From contig WOFQ01000050.1 in NCBI GenBank assembly GCA_012184525.1, forward strand, positions 124,001 to 188,000: 64,000 bases of DNA. The letters run 5' to 3'. The stretch's first letter is position 1. The number at the start of each line of letters is the position of its first letter. Positions 22,228 to 35,420 of this stretch are shown piece by piece. Source of the DNA: Xenoacremonium recifei (taxonomy: Eukaryota > Ascomycota > Sordariomycetes > Hypocreales > Nectriaceae). The notes beneath the pieces are model-generated. The model saw nothing but the letters and a program-made list of their open reading frames with translations, was not told the origin of the DNA and made no database searches. The position numbers and the translations under genes were made by a program.

Positions 22228-24912
22228 ATGACTGACGTAAGCTCCAGCCTCTCACACCTAACACATGGTCAATTGGTAATCTCGCTCACATTTGATTAAA
22301 CAGCCAATCGCAGAGAAACAGCCACAAGCTGATGATAAAGTACAAGCCACAAGAGACATCATATCGAACGACGAGCCGGCTCCCATGGCAAACGCCGACC
22401 TCGACCGGGCGTCAAGTCCGTCGAACTCAGGGACAACCGAGACGAACATCCCCGAACTTCCGCCAGAACACAATAATTGTGCTTTTGCTACCTTTCCTTT
22501 GAAGAGCAATAGAAACAAATCTGGCGATACAGCCTTGATGAAGGAGCTTTGGGCAGCCTTGGTAACACCGTTGAATCAATCAGAGGACCAGAATCAACCA
22601 ATTTTCGCTCTTGATGATTTTCTTCCAAGGCAGAAGCTAGATGAAATCGTCACAGAGAAGAACGTCATAGCTGGCCTCACAGAGATCTTGGACATGCCCG
22701 CCAAAGAGATTAGGAAACTTGCGCGTGAGATTCTGAGCCCTACCTCCACCAATCCAGTACAACCAACACATTTGCAAACAAGGAAACGGTTGTTTGTCAT
22801 CCTTGTTATCATTGACAAGATTGAGGCGATCAGAGACTTCATCGCCGCTGATCTGTGCGACTACGATCTTCCTCTAGAGGAAGGGACAGAAATCGAGGAC
22901 GGACAGAAGACCAGTTATCTCCGAAGAGGAGGCAAAGATGGACAGAAGATCCAGTTATCTTCGCAATGGGGGATACGGGAGTATTCTGATTTCTTCAGAT
23001 ATCAACGGACAGTAAACCCTCCGGTATTCAGCACGAGCCAGACTGGGGCCACCAAGATCCCACACTACAGCTTGTCTGCGAAGACTATTGTGCCCTGCAT
23101 GAACATCCAGGGCGTAGGCAGAGGGGGCTTCGGGGATGTGTACAAGGCTGAGATACACTCGAGTCACCTCGATATTCCTTTCAAGAAGGTGAGTTTTGGT
23201 CGACGGGACTCCCCTACTGCCCCGTGCGCTGGTTAACATTTTCGGGGAAATAATAGAAACAGCGTTACTACGCCATCAAGGAACTCAAGGATCGGAGCAA
23301 GGAGCACTTCGACGCAGAGTGCTCCAATCTAGAGCGTTTCGCTGCCGACCCCAATTCACTAGTGGTCAAGCTACTGTGGACTTTCTCATACGTCAACATT
23401 TATTACCTCGTCTTCCCTCTTGCTGAGGGAGACCTTCGGACTTTTTGGGAAAAGGACCAGGATAAGGAGCCTCGCGCTAAGACACGAGATCATGATATGG
23501 TCAAAGGATTTGCCAAACAATGCTTAACCATTGTTAGAGCTGTTCACATGATTCATATCAACGAAAGCCCAGAGGCCGCGCATTACCTGAAGAATTACGG
23601 CCGCCATGGAGATATCAAACCCGAGAACTTCCTCTGGTTCGAGAACTCAGGAGAATCCGATGGTCCTTGGGGCGGAACGGAGTTGAAGATCTCCGACCTT
23701 GGTCTCTCGAAATTTAACACAGCAAGTTCAAAGTCAAGAGTCGAGGCTAAGGATATTCGTGCACACACACCTACCTATCGAGCACCAGAGCTTGATACTT
23801 TGCCGATGATCTCACCAAGATGCGATATATGGTCTCTTGGCTGTGTTCTGCTCCAATTCGTCGTCTGGTATCTGGATGGATGGAAAGGAATCGATGAATT
23901 TGCGAAGGCAAGATCCAAAGGAGATATGAATCCCGAAATCCCGGGGTTTCATCAGGATACCTTCTTCAATAGGCAAATGCCTCTTCCCGCTGATCCGGCC
24001 AAGGGACGGAACCGCGAGATGCCTGGCGTCCAAATTAAACAAGAAGTCTATGAGGTCAGTGCTCGAGAAACAGATAAGTCTCATGCGCTAAGGTTTCTCT
24101 AGGAATTTTTTAGATTATACCGGCATGAATACGTCTCGGATTTCTTAATCAACCTTCTTGAATTTATTGAGAATAAGCTTATGCGAATGCGGCCCACGGA
24201 GAGAGCATCTTGCGAGCAGGTCCGCAACATGATGAATGACCTCTATGAGAGGTGCAAAAATGATCGCGAATACTCTGTTGAACGTTCGATCCCCCCTCCC
24301 TGTCGGACGGGAACAAACTTATCAGACTTGCCATATGAGGAGAATCCTCTTCGAACAGGAATTAGATCTCATCAGTATGGCAGGTCGGCTGTTCCTCCCC
24401 CACTTACTATTCACTCCGAGGAGATAGTCAAAGTCCAGGCATCTGAGCCTCATGGAATGAGTCCGGGTACGTCATCTACTCCGGAACAGACAATTCCGGA
24501 GGTCGTTCAACCTCCCCAACGGCCACCAACCAATCGTGGTGATGAAGATCGAAGAGGTCGAGATTTGGAGCCTCAGCAGAATAATTCCCCGAGAAGTGTC
24601 GTTACCGTTTCGCGTTCCAAATCCGACGTCACCGCTAGACACAGTCTCTCGGAGCTCGCCGCACCTCAGCAGAGGGCCAAAGCACCGACTCTGGACGCTA
24701 CTTCCCCGCCGGCAAGCAATAACGAGCAATTAAGGCAAAGAAAGACCCGCGAGAGTCCTAACCCAGGCACCGACGTTAGAGTGGAAGCCAGCATGGAGGT
24801 GACGGCCAAAGCGTGGTCAGAGAACCAACCGACATGCAGCGAAGATGTAAGATGCGTGCCAAATCTGATACATTCCTTGAAGGAATTGTTGGGGCGTATT
24901 TTCTGTTGGTAA
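22228..24912 (+). CDS. Protein kinase-like protein, kinase 2 of a paralogous pair
   Basis: Four exons: 22228-22236 (only ATG ACT GAC), 22304-23188, 23257-24054 and 24103-24912, giving 833 residues. The tiny first exon supplies the only ATG before the long frame and is followed by a GTAAGC donor. Residues 70-270 are the helical N-terminal module shared with kinase 1. The kinase domain has GRGGFG at 275-280, Lys306 in YAIK, HGDIKPEN at 415-422, DLG at 445-447 instead of DFG, and RAPE. About 210 C-terminal residues are Ser/Pro/Arg-rich and likely disordered, with no counterpart in kinase 1. An intron lies just before the YAIK strand, close to the intron position in kinase 1. Role unknown; its position suggests a link to the CorA-like protein. 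Confidence 0.87.
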
Positions 24913-26352
24913 GCGAGAAGATATTAGAAACCCAGACGAATCTGAAAATATCCTGACTTCGGCTTCTAGGCGATAGGTGAAGAACTGTTTCATGGCATGA
25001 TACGTTTCACCGTTTTTTTTTATCCGGAGTCATGAGGGTTTACATTAATCATTTCGCGGAGTAACTGTTTCTATAGTTTTCTTAGAGAGTATTTTGTTTG
25101 GCAATCTTCTGTTAGCTGCTTCTCAGAGTTTAATATTGTCCAACGGCTTCAACCACTGCATCGCAGACTGAAATCATGAGACACAACATCCGGCTAAATC
25201 CAGCTGTCACTTATCGCAATTAGGCAGCAACAGTTCATCGCATCCGTGCAAAAAGTTAATCTTGACGACCAGCAGCTTGTCTCAGCGATCTAGAACACAG
25301 CGATCGATGTACTAAGTCCTGTGGTAGTCTCCTGAGTGGCTCGAGGGTTGACCTCCCACATACGAGAAGGTAGAATGGCTCCTTGGCGAGGTTCCTTGGC
25401 GAGGTAGTATTCTGCCACGCAACATTGCAAATAGGCTAAATTGGAATGGTGTGGCAAAGTAGGATCGTATGGTAACACCAAAGGTTCATGCAATCTAAAT
25501 TCACTGGGATTGATCCCAGTCACTTTGCTGAAGAACTTCAGCGACGAGAAGGCAATGGCTTGAACTCTGCCAATAAATGGAGACATTAAAGTGAACAGCG
25601 GTCGGTAAATATAAATACATAGAGCGACTTTGGCAGTGCAGGGGATTGGATCGGCAATCGTGATGTTTGCATAACAATTGCACATGTTACGGTACCTCGG
25701 CCGCAAAAGGGCCAAACGGTTCTTGTCGGGAAACATTCCCGAAGAACCCATTAGCATCAATTAAAATGGCTCCCTTCGCGAGTAGACACCTGTCTCTTCT
25801 CCAATCACCTTCGGTAAATGACAGCAGGACGCGGCAGACGGGATCCAACCCCAGGTTACCCCGGATCTCCCATGGAGCTGTTGAGGGGCCAACTCCTTTT
25901 ACCCCAGAGGTCAGACGCTCTAGCGAGAGAATTCGGGGCTTCTGAATGGCCAAACGAACGAAACGCCATAGCCGGTCCACTCATTTAAGTGATCATACAA
26001 CACCATGTCGAACGATGATCCTCTCCGCAGGAAGTTCTTCCACCAATAGACAGGAACGTCTCCTCACTTTCACGAGAGTCTAGTCGAATTGTACGGCCCG
26101 ACGATCCTAACAACGCGCTAAACCTGCTCGATGTCTCCCTCAATGCCGGTTTGGCATCGAAGTCCCGCGAACCAGGTCGCATTTCAGCCGTAAAAGAGAG
26201 AAGTATGATCTAGTCAGGCTATGCATTCTGCCTAAAATGCAGTCTCAATTCGCAATGCCGGCTTTTAAATATCCTTCAATCCCATACTTCATGGTATGGC
26301 CAGTGCTGTGGCATGTGCAAGCTTTACCTGATTCTCTGGCCTCTCGTAAATC
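24913..26352. other. Intergenic between kinase 2 and the sugar transporter
   Basis: 1.4 kb with no supportable gene. Open frames around 25290-25980 on the minus strand have no recognisable domain. The 3' half is the presumed transporter promoter. Confidence 0.5.
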
Positions 26353-28149
26353 ATGGCCACTGACAAGAGAGTGGACGACGACCTCCATATCGAAGCCGCT
26401 GGCGACGACGGGCTTGACCACCTAAAGAATGTCGACATCCATGACAAGGCCCTGGCCAATGGCGCTCTCGAGGCCACTGTGCAAGAGCACAACTTTGGTG
26501 TCTTTCAAGCGTTCAGGACATACAAACGTGCCGCCTTCTGGTCAATTCGTAAGCTAAATTGGAGGATATGATCAGCGCAGAAAATTGACTTCCTCAAGTG
26601 ATTTCCACGACCGTCATCATGGAGGGTTACGATGTGACGCTCCTAAGCTCGTTCTACGGATACCCTAGCTTCCGGGACAAATACGGCAAATGGCTCAACG
26701 ACGAGAGCCAAAACCAGATCTCTGCGACCTGGCAGCAACGCTTTAACTGCTTGGCTGCGTTTGCCAACATCATCGGTGCCATGCTGAACGGGTGGGCTAC
26801 AGCGAGATGGGGACACAGGAAGGTCATCATGGTCGGCCTCTTTTGGCTTACAGGACTGATCTTCCTCGAGTTCTTCGCTCCCTCGATTGAAGTCTTGCTT
26901 GCTGGCTACTTCCTCTGTAACATCCCCTGGGGCATCTTCGCCACCACAGGCCCTGCCTATGCTGCCGAGGTCACGCCCCTGGCCATCCGAGGATACCTCA
27001 CTGCATACGTCAACCTCTGTTGGTGCATTGGGCAATTCATCTCAGCCGGTGTTCTTAAGGGCCTCGTCAACAACCCTACCCAGTGGAGCTACAGAGTCCC
27101 TTTCGCCATCCAATGGATCTGGCCTGTTCCCCTTTTCATCGCTGCTTACTTTGCCCCCGAGTCGCCTTGGTACCTTGTCCGTGCCGGCAAACTCGAAGCG
27201 GCTAAGAAGTCTCTCGAGAGATTGTCTGAGCCCGAGCATGAGATCAATCTCGATGCGACAATTGCTATGATGGTTCACACCAACAAGATGGAGATTGAGG
27301 AGCGTGCTGGAGTCACGTACTGGGACGCCTTCCGAGGAACTAACCGTCGACGTACCGAGATCGCCTGCATGGGCTTCCTTTCTCAGATCACAAACGGTGG
27401 TGCCCTCTGCTACAGTGGATCATTCTTCTTCCAACAGACCGGAATTAGTGCCAGCGCTTCCTACGGTATCAGTCTCGGTGGTACCGGCATTGCCTTTGTC
27501 GGAACCATCATCTCTTGGTTCTACATCTACAGATGGGGTCGTCGAACCATCTGGTTATCCGGCTTTGCGTTCCTTGTCGTGATCCTCTGGATTATCGGCT
27601 TTCTCTCACTGCCGCACCAGACTAACGCATTGGCTTGGGCACAGTCCCTTCTGTGTATTGTGTGGTTAGGAGCCTACTCCATGTCGGTTGGCCCTATCAT
27701 CTACACTCTAGTTGCTGAGATTGGTTCTACCCGTCTTCGAACGCAGACAGTTGTGTTGGCGCGAAGCACATACTACGTGGGCAACATTATCTGTGGCGGC
27801 CTTATCCAGCCCAAACTCATCTCTCCCGGAGCTTGGAACGCCAAGGGCAAGACAGTAAGTTCTTTTTAATCACTTCAGACATTTTCCTATGCTCACAAAA
27901 GCTGTAGGCGTTCTTCTGGGCTGTCCTAGCTACTCTGACGCTTATCTGGGGTTACTTCCGAATGTTCGAGACCAAGGACCGAACTTTTGGTGAACTGGAC
28001 TTCATGGTAAATATTAATTACTCTTTAAACAAATGTTTTTTTGCTGACATCTTAAATAGTTCCAAAAGAACGTCCCCGCTCGCAAGTCTGCCAACTACAA
28101 GATCAACGATGAGGAGGTTTACATCGCGGAAGAGAAGGAACAGAAGTGA
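26353..28149 (+). CDS. MFS sugar transporter, maltose/alpha-glucoside permease type
   Basis: Four exons: 26353-26548, 26599-27854, 27908-28006 and 28060-28149, giving 546 residues. It is a 12-helix sugar porter of the major facilitator superfamily, proton-coupled in this family, in the plasma membrane. The first helix begins with TVIMEGYDVTLLSSFYGYPSF, the form typical of fungal maltose/alpha-glucoside permeases. A cytosolic-loop signature is visible at GWATARWGHRK, then PESPWYLVRAGK before the central loop. The N-terminal 60 residues are acidic and cytosolic. The last exon gives the basic tail. It converges on the polyketide synthase gene with 225 bases between stops. The sugar is inferred from family resemblance only. 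Confidence 0.92.
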
Positions 28150-28374
28150 GATGTGAGCACAAGGGAACTTAGGTGAAGTTCGTTTGGGTCATCTGATACT
28201 ATATCATGGTTTCTTGTCATATTTTCCAGTGTATCTGTCAAATCGACATAGCCGCAAATTAAAGAGAAATCGTGTACTCCATATTACCAGATTATCCCAT
28301 ATTCCTAATTATGTATCCTTGAACTGTGTTTCTTACGAATCATTCAATATAATATGCCATCCTCCTCTAAATCA

Positions 28375-31300
28375 TCACTTCTTAGACCAAACACCTTCCA
28401 GCCTTGTCTTTCGCAGGATCAAGCCAGCCAAATCTCGCATCAATCCACTCGTAAGGATCTCCAACACCTGCAAGTGCGCTTGTAGTTCTTTACCAATCCA
28501 GTTTCGCAGTTCAATAGCAGTCAACGAGTCCAGACCATAGGCAGTAATGGATGTTGTCGCTTGCTGTGCTGCCATGACCTCCGCTGGAAGCATGAGAATC
28601 GCTCCGAGTTTGTCCAGCAATGCAGCAGTAACAAGATCTTGAGCTTCTTCTGCGCTTGAAGCACGCCGCAGCTGTTGCGAAATGCTTAGGTCCGCCGAGC
28701 CAGAAGGGTTAGAGTCCTGTGATGCCTTGGCCAGCGCTTCTGCTCGCAGCTGGGTGAACTTGCCATCCGATGCATAGAACGGCAGCGATTTTGGTTCAGA
28801 GAAGTCGAGTCCTGTAATGCACTGGCCAGCACAAACGTTGCTCACTTTGCCTTCAATAGCGGCTTCAATGAGAGCCAGCAGTTCGGGCTCATTCATAGTG
28901 GCTCCGGAGAGATTCTTCAAAACCTCGGACCGTTTAGCCGCGTTTTCTGAGAGGTATCCGACGCCATCAATGGCGGCAAGGTTAAGCGACACAGCGTTCA
29001 GACCAAGCTTGCGTCGATAAGCTACCAAGCCGTCAAGATAGGTGTTGGCGGCGGCATACGCTGCCTGGCCTCTATTACCAACAATTCCAGCAACTGAAGA
29101 CAGCATGACGAAGAAGTCAAGAGGCTGCTTCTGGCTCTCGAGGGAATTGTGGAAGTTCCAGGCACCTTGAATCTTGGACTGTACAACCACATCCCAGTCT
29201 TCAAACTTCATCTTCTCGAAGAGGACGTCCTGATATTGTTAGACCCCGAGATTACAAGAGGAAAAGGCCTTGAATTCATACCTTGAGCACCATTGCGGCG
29301 TGAATGACGCCACAGATCGGGGGCATGGTGCTTTGGACCTCTTTCACGAGAGCATCCACCTGAGCTTCATTTGAAACGTCACATTGCTTGACGTAGATAG
29401 AAGCCCCGAGACTTTGGCTCTCCTGGGCCAGCTGCTCAAGCTCAGCTGTCATAGTAGCCTTTCGTGAAAGCAGCACGATATGACGAGCGCCTTGATGAAC
29501 CATCCTCCTCGCCAACGACCGACCAATGCCTCCTGTGCCACCAATGATGACATACGAGGCATCTCCCTTGATACAAGTAGCAGAATCCTTAGGATGAGTT
29601 ACCTGCAGTTAAATACCGTTAGTTCAGTAAGACCAAAGTTGCAGGCTAATGAGTCCTACCATGACTTGTTGCTTGGGAATCTGATGACTGACAATGACTT
29701 TGCCAGTCGTCTTGCCACTCTGAAGCTTGCGCAAGGCAGACTCAATCTCCGAGATGCCAACAGTCGTGATAGGGCCGATAGGGTGAATTGTCTGCTTGCG
29801 AAGCAATTCCATGACGGCTGTAAATACTCTACCCATGATCTTTGGCCTCTCTGCAGACACCAGAGTCAAATCGACGGAGCTGAAAGTACAGTTCTGTTCA
29901 AATTTGGCCATTTCAAGTCTTGTGTTGGAAAGAATATCCTTCTTTCCGATTTCGATAAATCGGCCGAAAGGCGCTAGACATTCCCATGACTCTCGCAGGA
30001 AGTCACCGGCAAGGGAGTTGAGGACAATGTCAACACCACTGCCCGTAGCGGCTCGTACGGCAGGACCAAATTCGGTGCTTCGACTATAGAAGATGCGCTC
30101 CTCTGGGATAGAGTACTTCTCAATCAGAAGTTGCTTCTTCTGGGGACTACCAACAGTGGCGTAGATCTCTCCAGCACCAAGCATCTGCGCAAGCTGGATA
30201 GCGGCTTGGCCAACACCGCCAGAGGCAGCATGGATGAGGACCTTGTCGCCGGCTTCCATGCGAGCGAGATCAACCAGGCCATAATAAGCTGTGCAATAGA
30301 TGACCGGGACTGAAGCGGCAGTCTCAAAGCTCATTCCCTCAGGTATGAGCGCGGCGCTGGTAGCCGGGCACTTCGTGTAAGTGCCATAAGCTCCCAGAGT
30401 CATGGCGCAAACGCGATCGCCAGCCTTGAGATTTTTGACGCAAGATCCCACGCGTGATATAGTGCCGCTGCACTCAACTCCAAGGTATGGGCTGGGGACC
30501 TGCCCCATCGCGATGACCACATCCTTGAAGTTCATGCCCGTAGCAGCAATCTTGATCTCGACTTCGCTATCTGCCAATAGCTCTTCGGCCTCGTCTTGCC
30601 AATAAAGGGAGTCAAGTGCGCCGTAGGTCCCAACAGAGACCTTGAGTCTGCGGCCTGGCTGCTCAAAGTCCTGAAGATACGGCGGGGTGGACGTCTGGGT
30701 CGAGCGGAAGATGCTCAGGTTCATCTCTTCCTGCTCGACGACCCGTGGGACAACGAGCTGCCCCTCTTCTTCCGCGAATTCGGACTCAAGCACTGATCCG
30801 TCTTCAGCAGTTACCAGCGATGCGCGAAGTGCGTCGACAATGAGATTGGCGCAGTCCAAGGCATCAAGCTGGGACTTGCTGTCCAAGTCAAGGCTAGCTG
30901 CAATCTTGCCCGTCTCTGACCTAACCGTGCGCAGGAGACCTTGGGCAATGTTGTTCTCTGGCTTCTCAGCAAAACGATAGGCTCCAGCACTAATCCACAG
31001 CATTGATGAGCAGTTGAGGAGAAGGTCTTGAAGCCGCTCAAAAGTCTCTTTCTTCATGGTGAGCAACATTGGCTCGTCAAGCTCAGCCAAGCAAATGTAA
31101 CGAGTAGTAGACGAAGAGGCGACATTGGAGAATGAATTAATGGTAGCTTGCTTGCCGCAATGGATAGTTAGAAGTCTTGCAAGAGCGGCAACCAATGAGT
31201 CAGACTGGTTCCTATCGGTGACGATGGTGACGTCCGCATCTCGTAGGTTCCCAGCGACTGAGACCCCATTGCAGCCATTCTTCTCATGTGAAGCATGGCC

Positions 31301-34300
31301 ATTGCCGTTGGCATGACCGTTTTCGTTGGCTTTGGCCTCACCATTGGTGTGGTGGCCATTTGTAGAATTGCCATTAACGTGACCATGGCCATTGCTGAGA
31401 CCGTTTCCATTGACCGACCCGTTCTTTCCGTTGGCAGAGTCACGAGCCTCGCCATTAGTTGCGGGCTTCTCATCAGCTTGGCTCTGGCTCTGGCCCAAAG
31501 GCTGCCATTTGACTCCGTAGCACAGTGAGCGAGGAGCCTGGCTCTCTGCCACGTCTCCGTTCACTGGCGTCATCCTGAAGCCTCGCATCTTGATCACAGG
31601 GTCTGCTTGAGAAGTATGCCAGGCATCGATGAGGAAGTCCACTGGACCACCCTTGGTTGTATCAAGAAGCCCGTTAGCCACTACCTGAACTGTTTCTCCA
31701 GGGTTACGTGGCACATCACTAGCGATCTCGAGTTCTTGGATCGCAGAAGGCATATACAGACTCTTCATCTGGCCACTCCCTGCGCCGAGAAGAGGAAAGG
31801 CCAATTGGAAGAAGAGATCCGTAAAAGTTGTGGACAGGATTGATGGTGTCTCATGTGAGGACGTCATGAGAGATGAAGTGTTGGGGATCGTAACTTGAGA
31901 GGTAGAGAATCCGTTCTTGGCCTTCAGCCCGCCTTCCGCCTGGAGCTTGAAGACAGAGTCGTACCCGGCACCTCGAGAAAGAAGCTCTTCATAGAAACTT
32001 TCAAGCGGGATCTTGTTCTCATCATTGACTGAGTTGGCTATCTCCCGACGAATGCTGGCATCAGATTGCTCAACACTCTGGACCGGGTTCTCCGCAGACT
32101 GTTTCTTAACGCAAACGAGACCGCGGCAGTGTTCTAGCCAGCCTCTATTAGAAGACCAAGATGAAATGCAGAATTCGTCCCAATCGCTTGAGTAGGAACG
32201 GGTTCCCTCTGCGTAGGGGCGCAGAGAAAGCACCGTTTCGTAGCGGGCACCGTCTTCCAGGATCAGTGCTTTAGAGGCTTGAACTTCACGTAGGCGGAAA
32301 CCAGCGATTTGGTCTTTTGTGATGCCGCGAAGTTGAGCCCGTTGAGATGCGGCCTCAACAGTCATGCAGAGATATCCTGCAAGAGGGAATGTGATCAGCG
32401 ATTGCATACGATGGTCCTTGAGCCAGGGCACATCGTCTGTCGAGAGCATGTTGCGCCATACTGGCTCAGACTCTCTGTAAGAGTCTTCGAGAACTCCCAG
32501 CAAGTCATGCCGGGCAAATGGCCTGAGACGATGCTGCTTGCTGATCCGCGACTCAAACCAGTACTTGTGATCAGACCACGGATAGGGCGGGAAGTCTGTG
32601 ATGACTTGGGGCTTCCGGGTGTTGGTGTCAGGGTCGTTGATAGCACTGAACTTCAGTGGGTAACCTTGTGTAAAGAGGTTCCCCGCAAGGTTCAGCGCTG
32701 TCACGGTAGCGTCCTGATTTCGGATCAGGCATGAGAAGTACTTGACTCCTGCTGCTGCATCTTGGCTGATGCCTTTAAGGATTTGCTTGATTGGACCCTC
32801 AAGAGCAGAGTGTGGACCGACTTCAACGATGACATCCGGCTTGCTCTGGGTATAGAGCTCCTTAAGAGCCGTTGAGAAGAGCACAGGATTCGTCAAATTG
32901 TCAACCCAGTAAGACGGGCCCATCACCTCTCCCTCGGCTTGTTTGCCGAGAAGAGATGAAAAGAAAGACACCTCGCTATCCGTCGCCTTTGAGGTGGTGT
33001 TCTCAATGCTAGACATGTAGTCATCCGCGACAAGCTTCATGTGATCCGAATGGTAGGCGACATCTACACGAAGCTTTCGTGCGAAAACACTCTGAGCCTC
33101 CAGCTCTTTGGCCAAGGCATCAATAGAGTTATTTTCGCCTGAGGCCGTAACGGAGTTGGGCGAATTTTCGCAGGCCACAGTGATGCCTTCAAGCCCGAGA
33201 AGTTTGATCGTCTTCTTGACCTCCCCAGGTCCAGCGCCAACCGCCAACATAGCTCCACGCAGATTTGGATGCCTCTTCTTCATGCTGGAAGCGACCCGGC
33301 CGCGATGATACGCAAGAGCCATAGCATCATCGAGACTAACAGCTCCCGCGGCATATGCAGCAACAATCTCGCCACTGGAATGGCCTATCGTCATTGACGG
33401 TTTGACACCCCAGGAGGCAATGAGCGCCGTGAGTCCGAGCTGAATGGCTGTGCAGGCAGGCTGAGAAATGTGCGCCTGGCTAACATCGGAGTCGTCCTTG
33501 CTCTTTGCTAGCTCGTCTAGCAATGAGAAGGGGGCTCCAAGGCGATCAAGGCACGCTGAAGCAGCTGTGAGAGTCTCGGCAAAAACAGGGTGCGTCCCCA
33601 TGAGCTCTTGACCCATTCGAGCCCATTGCGCTCCTTGGCCGGTATACACGAAAGCAAGCTTAGGAACCTTTGTGACTCGCTTGGGAATGGCTGCAGCACT
33701 GTTGAGGGACTTGGCCAATTCGTCGCAGGAGCTCGCCGTGATCGCGACACGCCACTGGAGATGAGTACGTCTCTCTCCGAGCGTGTAGGCCATGTCTCGT
33801 GGTAGATGGATCTCAAAGATGTCAGGGCGCTGCTCAATGTAGTTCCCGATCTGATGGACGACGCGCTTTGCTGCCTCTTCATCATTTGCGCAGAGGACAA
33901 ACAGCTTGGGTGCACGGCTAGTTGCATCGCTGTTTGACACTTGCGGAAGGGATGCGACCTCCGAGGCAAGAGGAGGATGTTCCAGAATGGCGTGTGCATT
34001 GGAACCTCCAAAGCCGAAGTTGTTCACGCTGATGAAGCGCTTGTTCTTCGGCCAGGGGCGCAGAGTTGTAGGGATTTTGATGTTCCACTCGTCGAGTGGG
34101 ATTTCTGGGTTTGCCTTTTTGAAGTTGATGTTAGGCAAGATCAGCCCCTTCTCAAGCATCAGGGTGGCCTTGATGACTGATATGATACCGCTGGCGTTTT
34201 CCAGGTGACCAAAATTGGTCTTCACAGAGCCCATATATAAGGGAGACTTCTTTGACCGTCCAGGGCCAAAGACGCGTTGGATCGCACCGGCTTCAATCGG

Positions 34301-35420
34301 GTCGCCGACCTTGGTACCAGTACCATGGGCTTCGACGAATCCGGTCTGCTCTGGTGAGACTCCTGCCCTTGCGTACACCTCACGAATAAGGGTCTCTTGG
34401 GCCTCGCCACTTGGGGTCGAGATGCCTAAACAGTCAGTCCAGTTTCCGTCGCGGATGATCGCCCTTACTTACCGACAGTTCTGCCATCCTGACCCGTGCC
34501 AGTATTCACAATGACCGAACGGATTCTGTCATTGTCTTTCAGCGCCTGATCCAGGGGTTTGAGGATAAGACACCCGACGCCTTCACCTCGGGCAAACCCA
34601 GACTTGGCGCGCTCATCAAATGAATATGTGCGGCCCTCTTCGCTGAAGATTCTGTGGCGTGGTGTTAGCCTCTTCATTGGTCAAGTTTTTGGGGGCGGTT
34701 CGTACCCCAGCATGGACATGGATACTGCATCATCGGGCTGAAGGTGCAGACTGCACCCCGCAACGATGGCTGAGTCTGATTCGCCAGAGCGTATGCTCTG
34801 AACTGCCAAGTGAAGTGCGTAGAGACTGGAAGAGCATGCAGTATCTACTGCGAAACAAGGACCGTGGAGGTTGAAGTAATATGAAAGGCGGCCTGCTTGA
34901 ATGGACTGGTGGTTGCCGGTGGCATCAAAAGTAGGGACTTGGTCCAAGTCTCTCAGTGTGCCTACGCGATAATCAGATGAGGTGCCTCCGATGAAAACTC
35001 CCATATTTTGCCCGGCAATGCGTTCCTTTGGAAATCCTGCATTTTCGAGCGCCTCATATGAGCACTCCAGGAGCTGCCGTTGTTGGGGATCTAAGTCACG
35101 TTAGCTTGTTCGTCCACCAGATCGCAGTGTCCATCTCAAGACTTACCCATTGCCATGGCTTCCTGTTCTGTGATGTGAAAGAAAGGTGCATCGAACTTGG
35201 AAAGGTCATTTTGCATAAAGTAGCCGCCCTTCTGGTTGAAGCAGCCTCTCTTCTGTGGATTGGGATGGTGGAAAGCGTCACTAGAGAATCTGTCTGTGGG
35301 AATAGGGCCCCAGCCATCACGAGAGCGTGTAATGAGAGTCCAGAAGTCATCCAATGTCGACACTTCCCCCGACAAGCGGCAGGACATGCCAACAATGGCA
35401 ATGGGGTTTAGAGATGTCAT
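28375..35420 (-). CDS. Highly reducing type I polyketide synthase (KS-MAT-DH-ER-KR-ACP)
   Basis: Six exons on the minus strand: 35147-35420, 34706-35090, 34473-34651, 29660-34425, 29282-29602 and 28375-29229, giving 2259 residues in one frame. KS: Cys177 in DTACSSS, His313 and His353. MAT: about 539-850, Ser629 in GHSSG. DH: from about 920, His951 and Asp1149. ER: about 1530-1850 with NADPH motif AASGGVGQAA near 1680. KR: GGTGGIG at 1889, Ser2019/2020, Tyr2033. ACP: Ser2210 in YGLDSL. All catalytic residues are intact. No C-methyltransferase motif appears between DH and ER; that gap holds an Asn/Gly-rich linker (1270-1331). There is no release domain, so an outside enzyme must free the product; the divergent FSH hydrolase at 36668 is a good candidate. 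The product is unknown. Confidence 0.94.
31266..31451 (-). repeat. Asn/Gly/His low-complexity segment in the PKS
   Basis: Residues 1270-1331 consist largely of NG, NGNG, NGH and NGHA units. The underlying DNA is an imperfect repeat of 6- and 12-base units. It sits between the dehydratase and the pseudo-KR/ER part where a C-methyltransferase would be in many related synthases. Confidence 0.85.
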
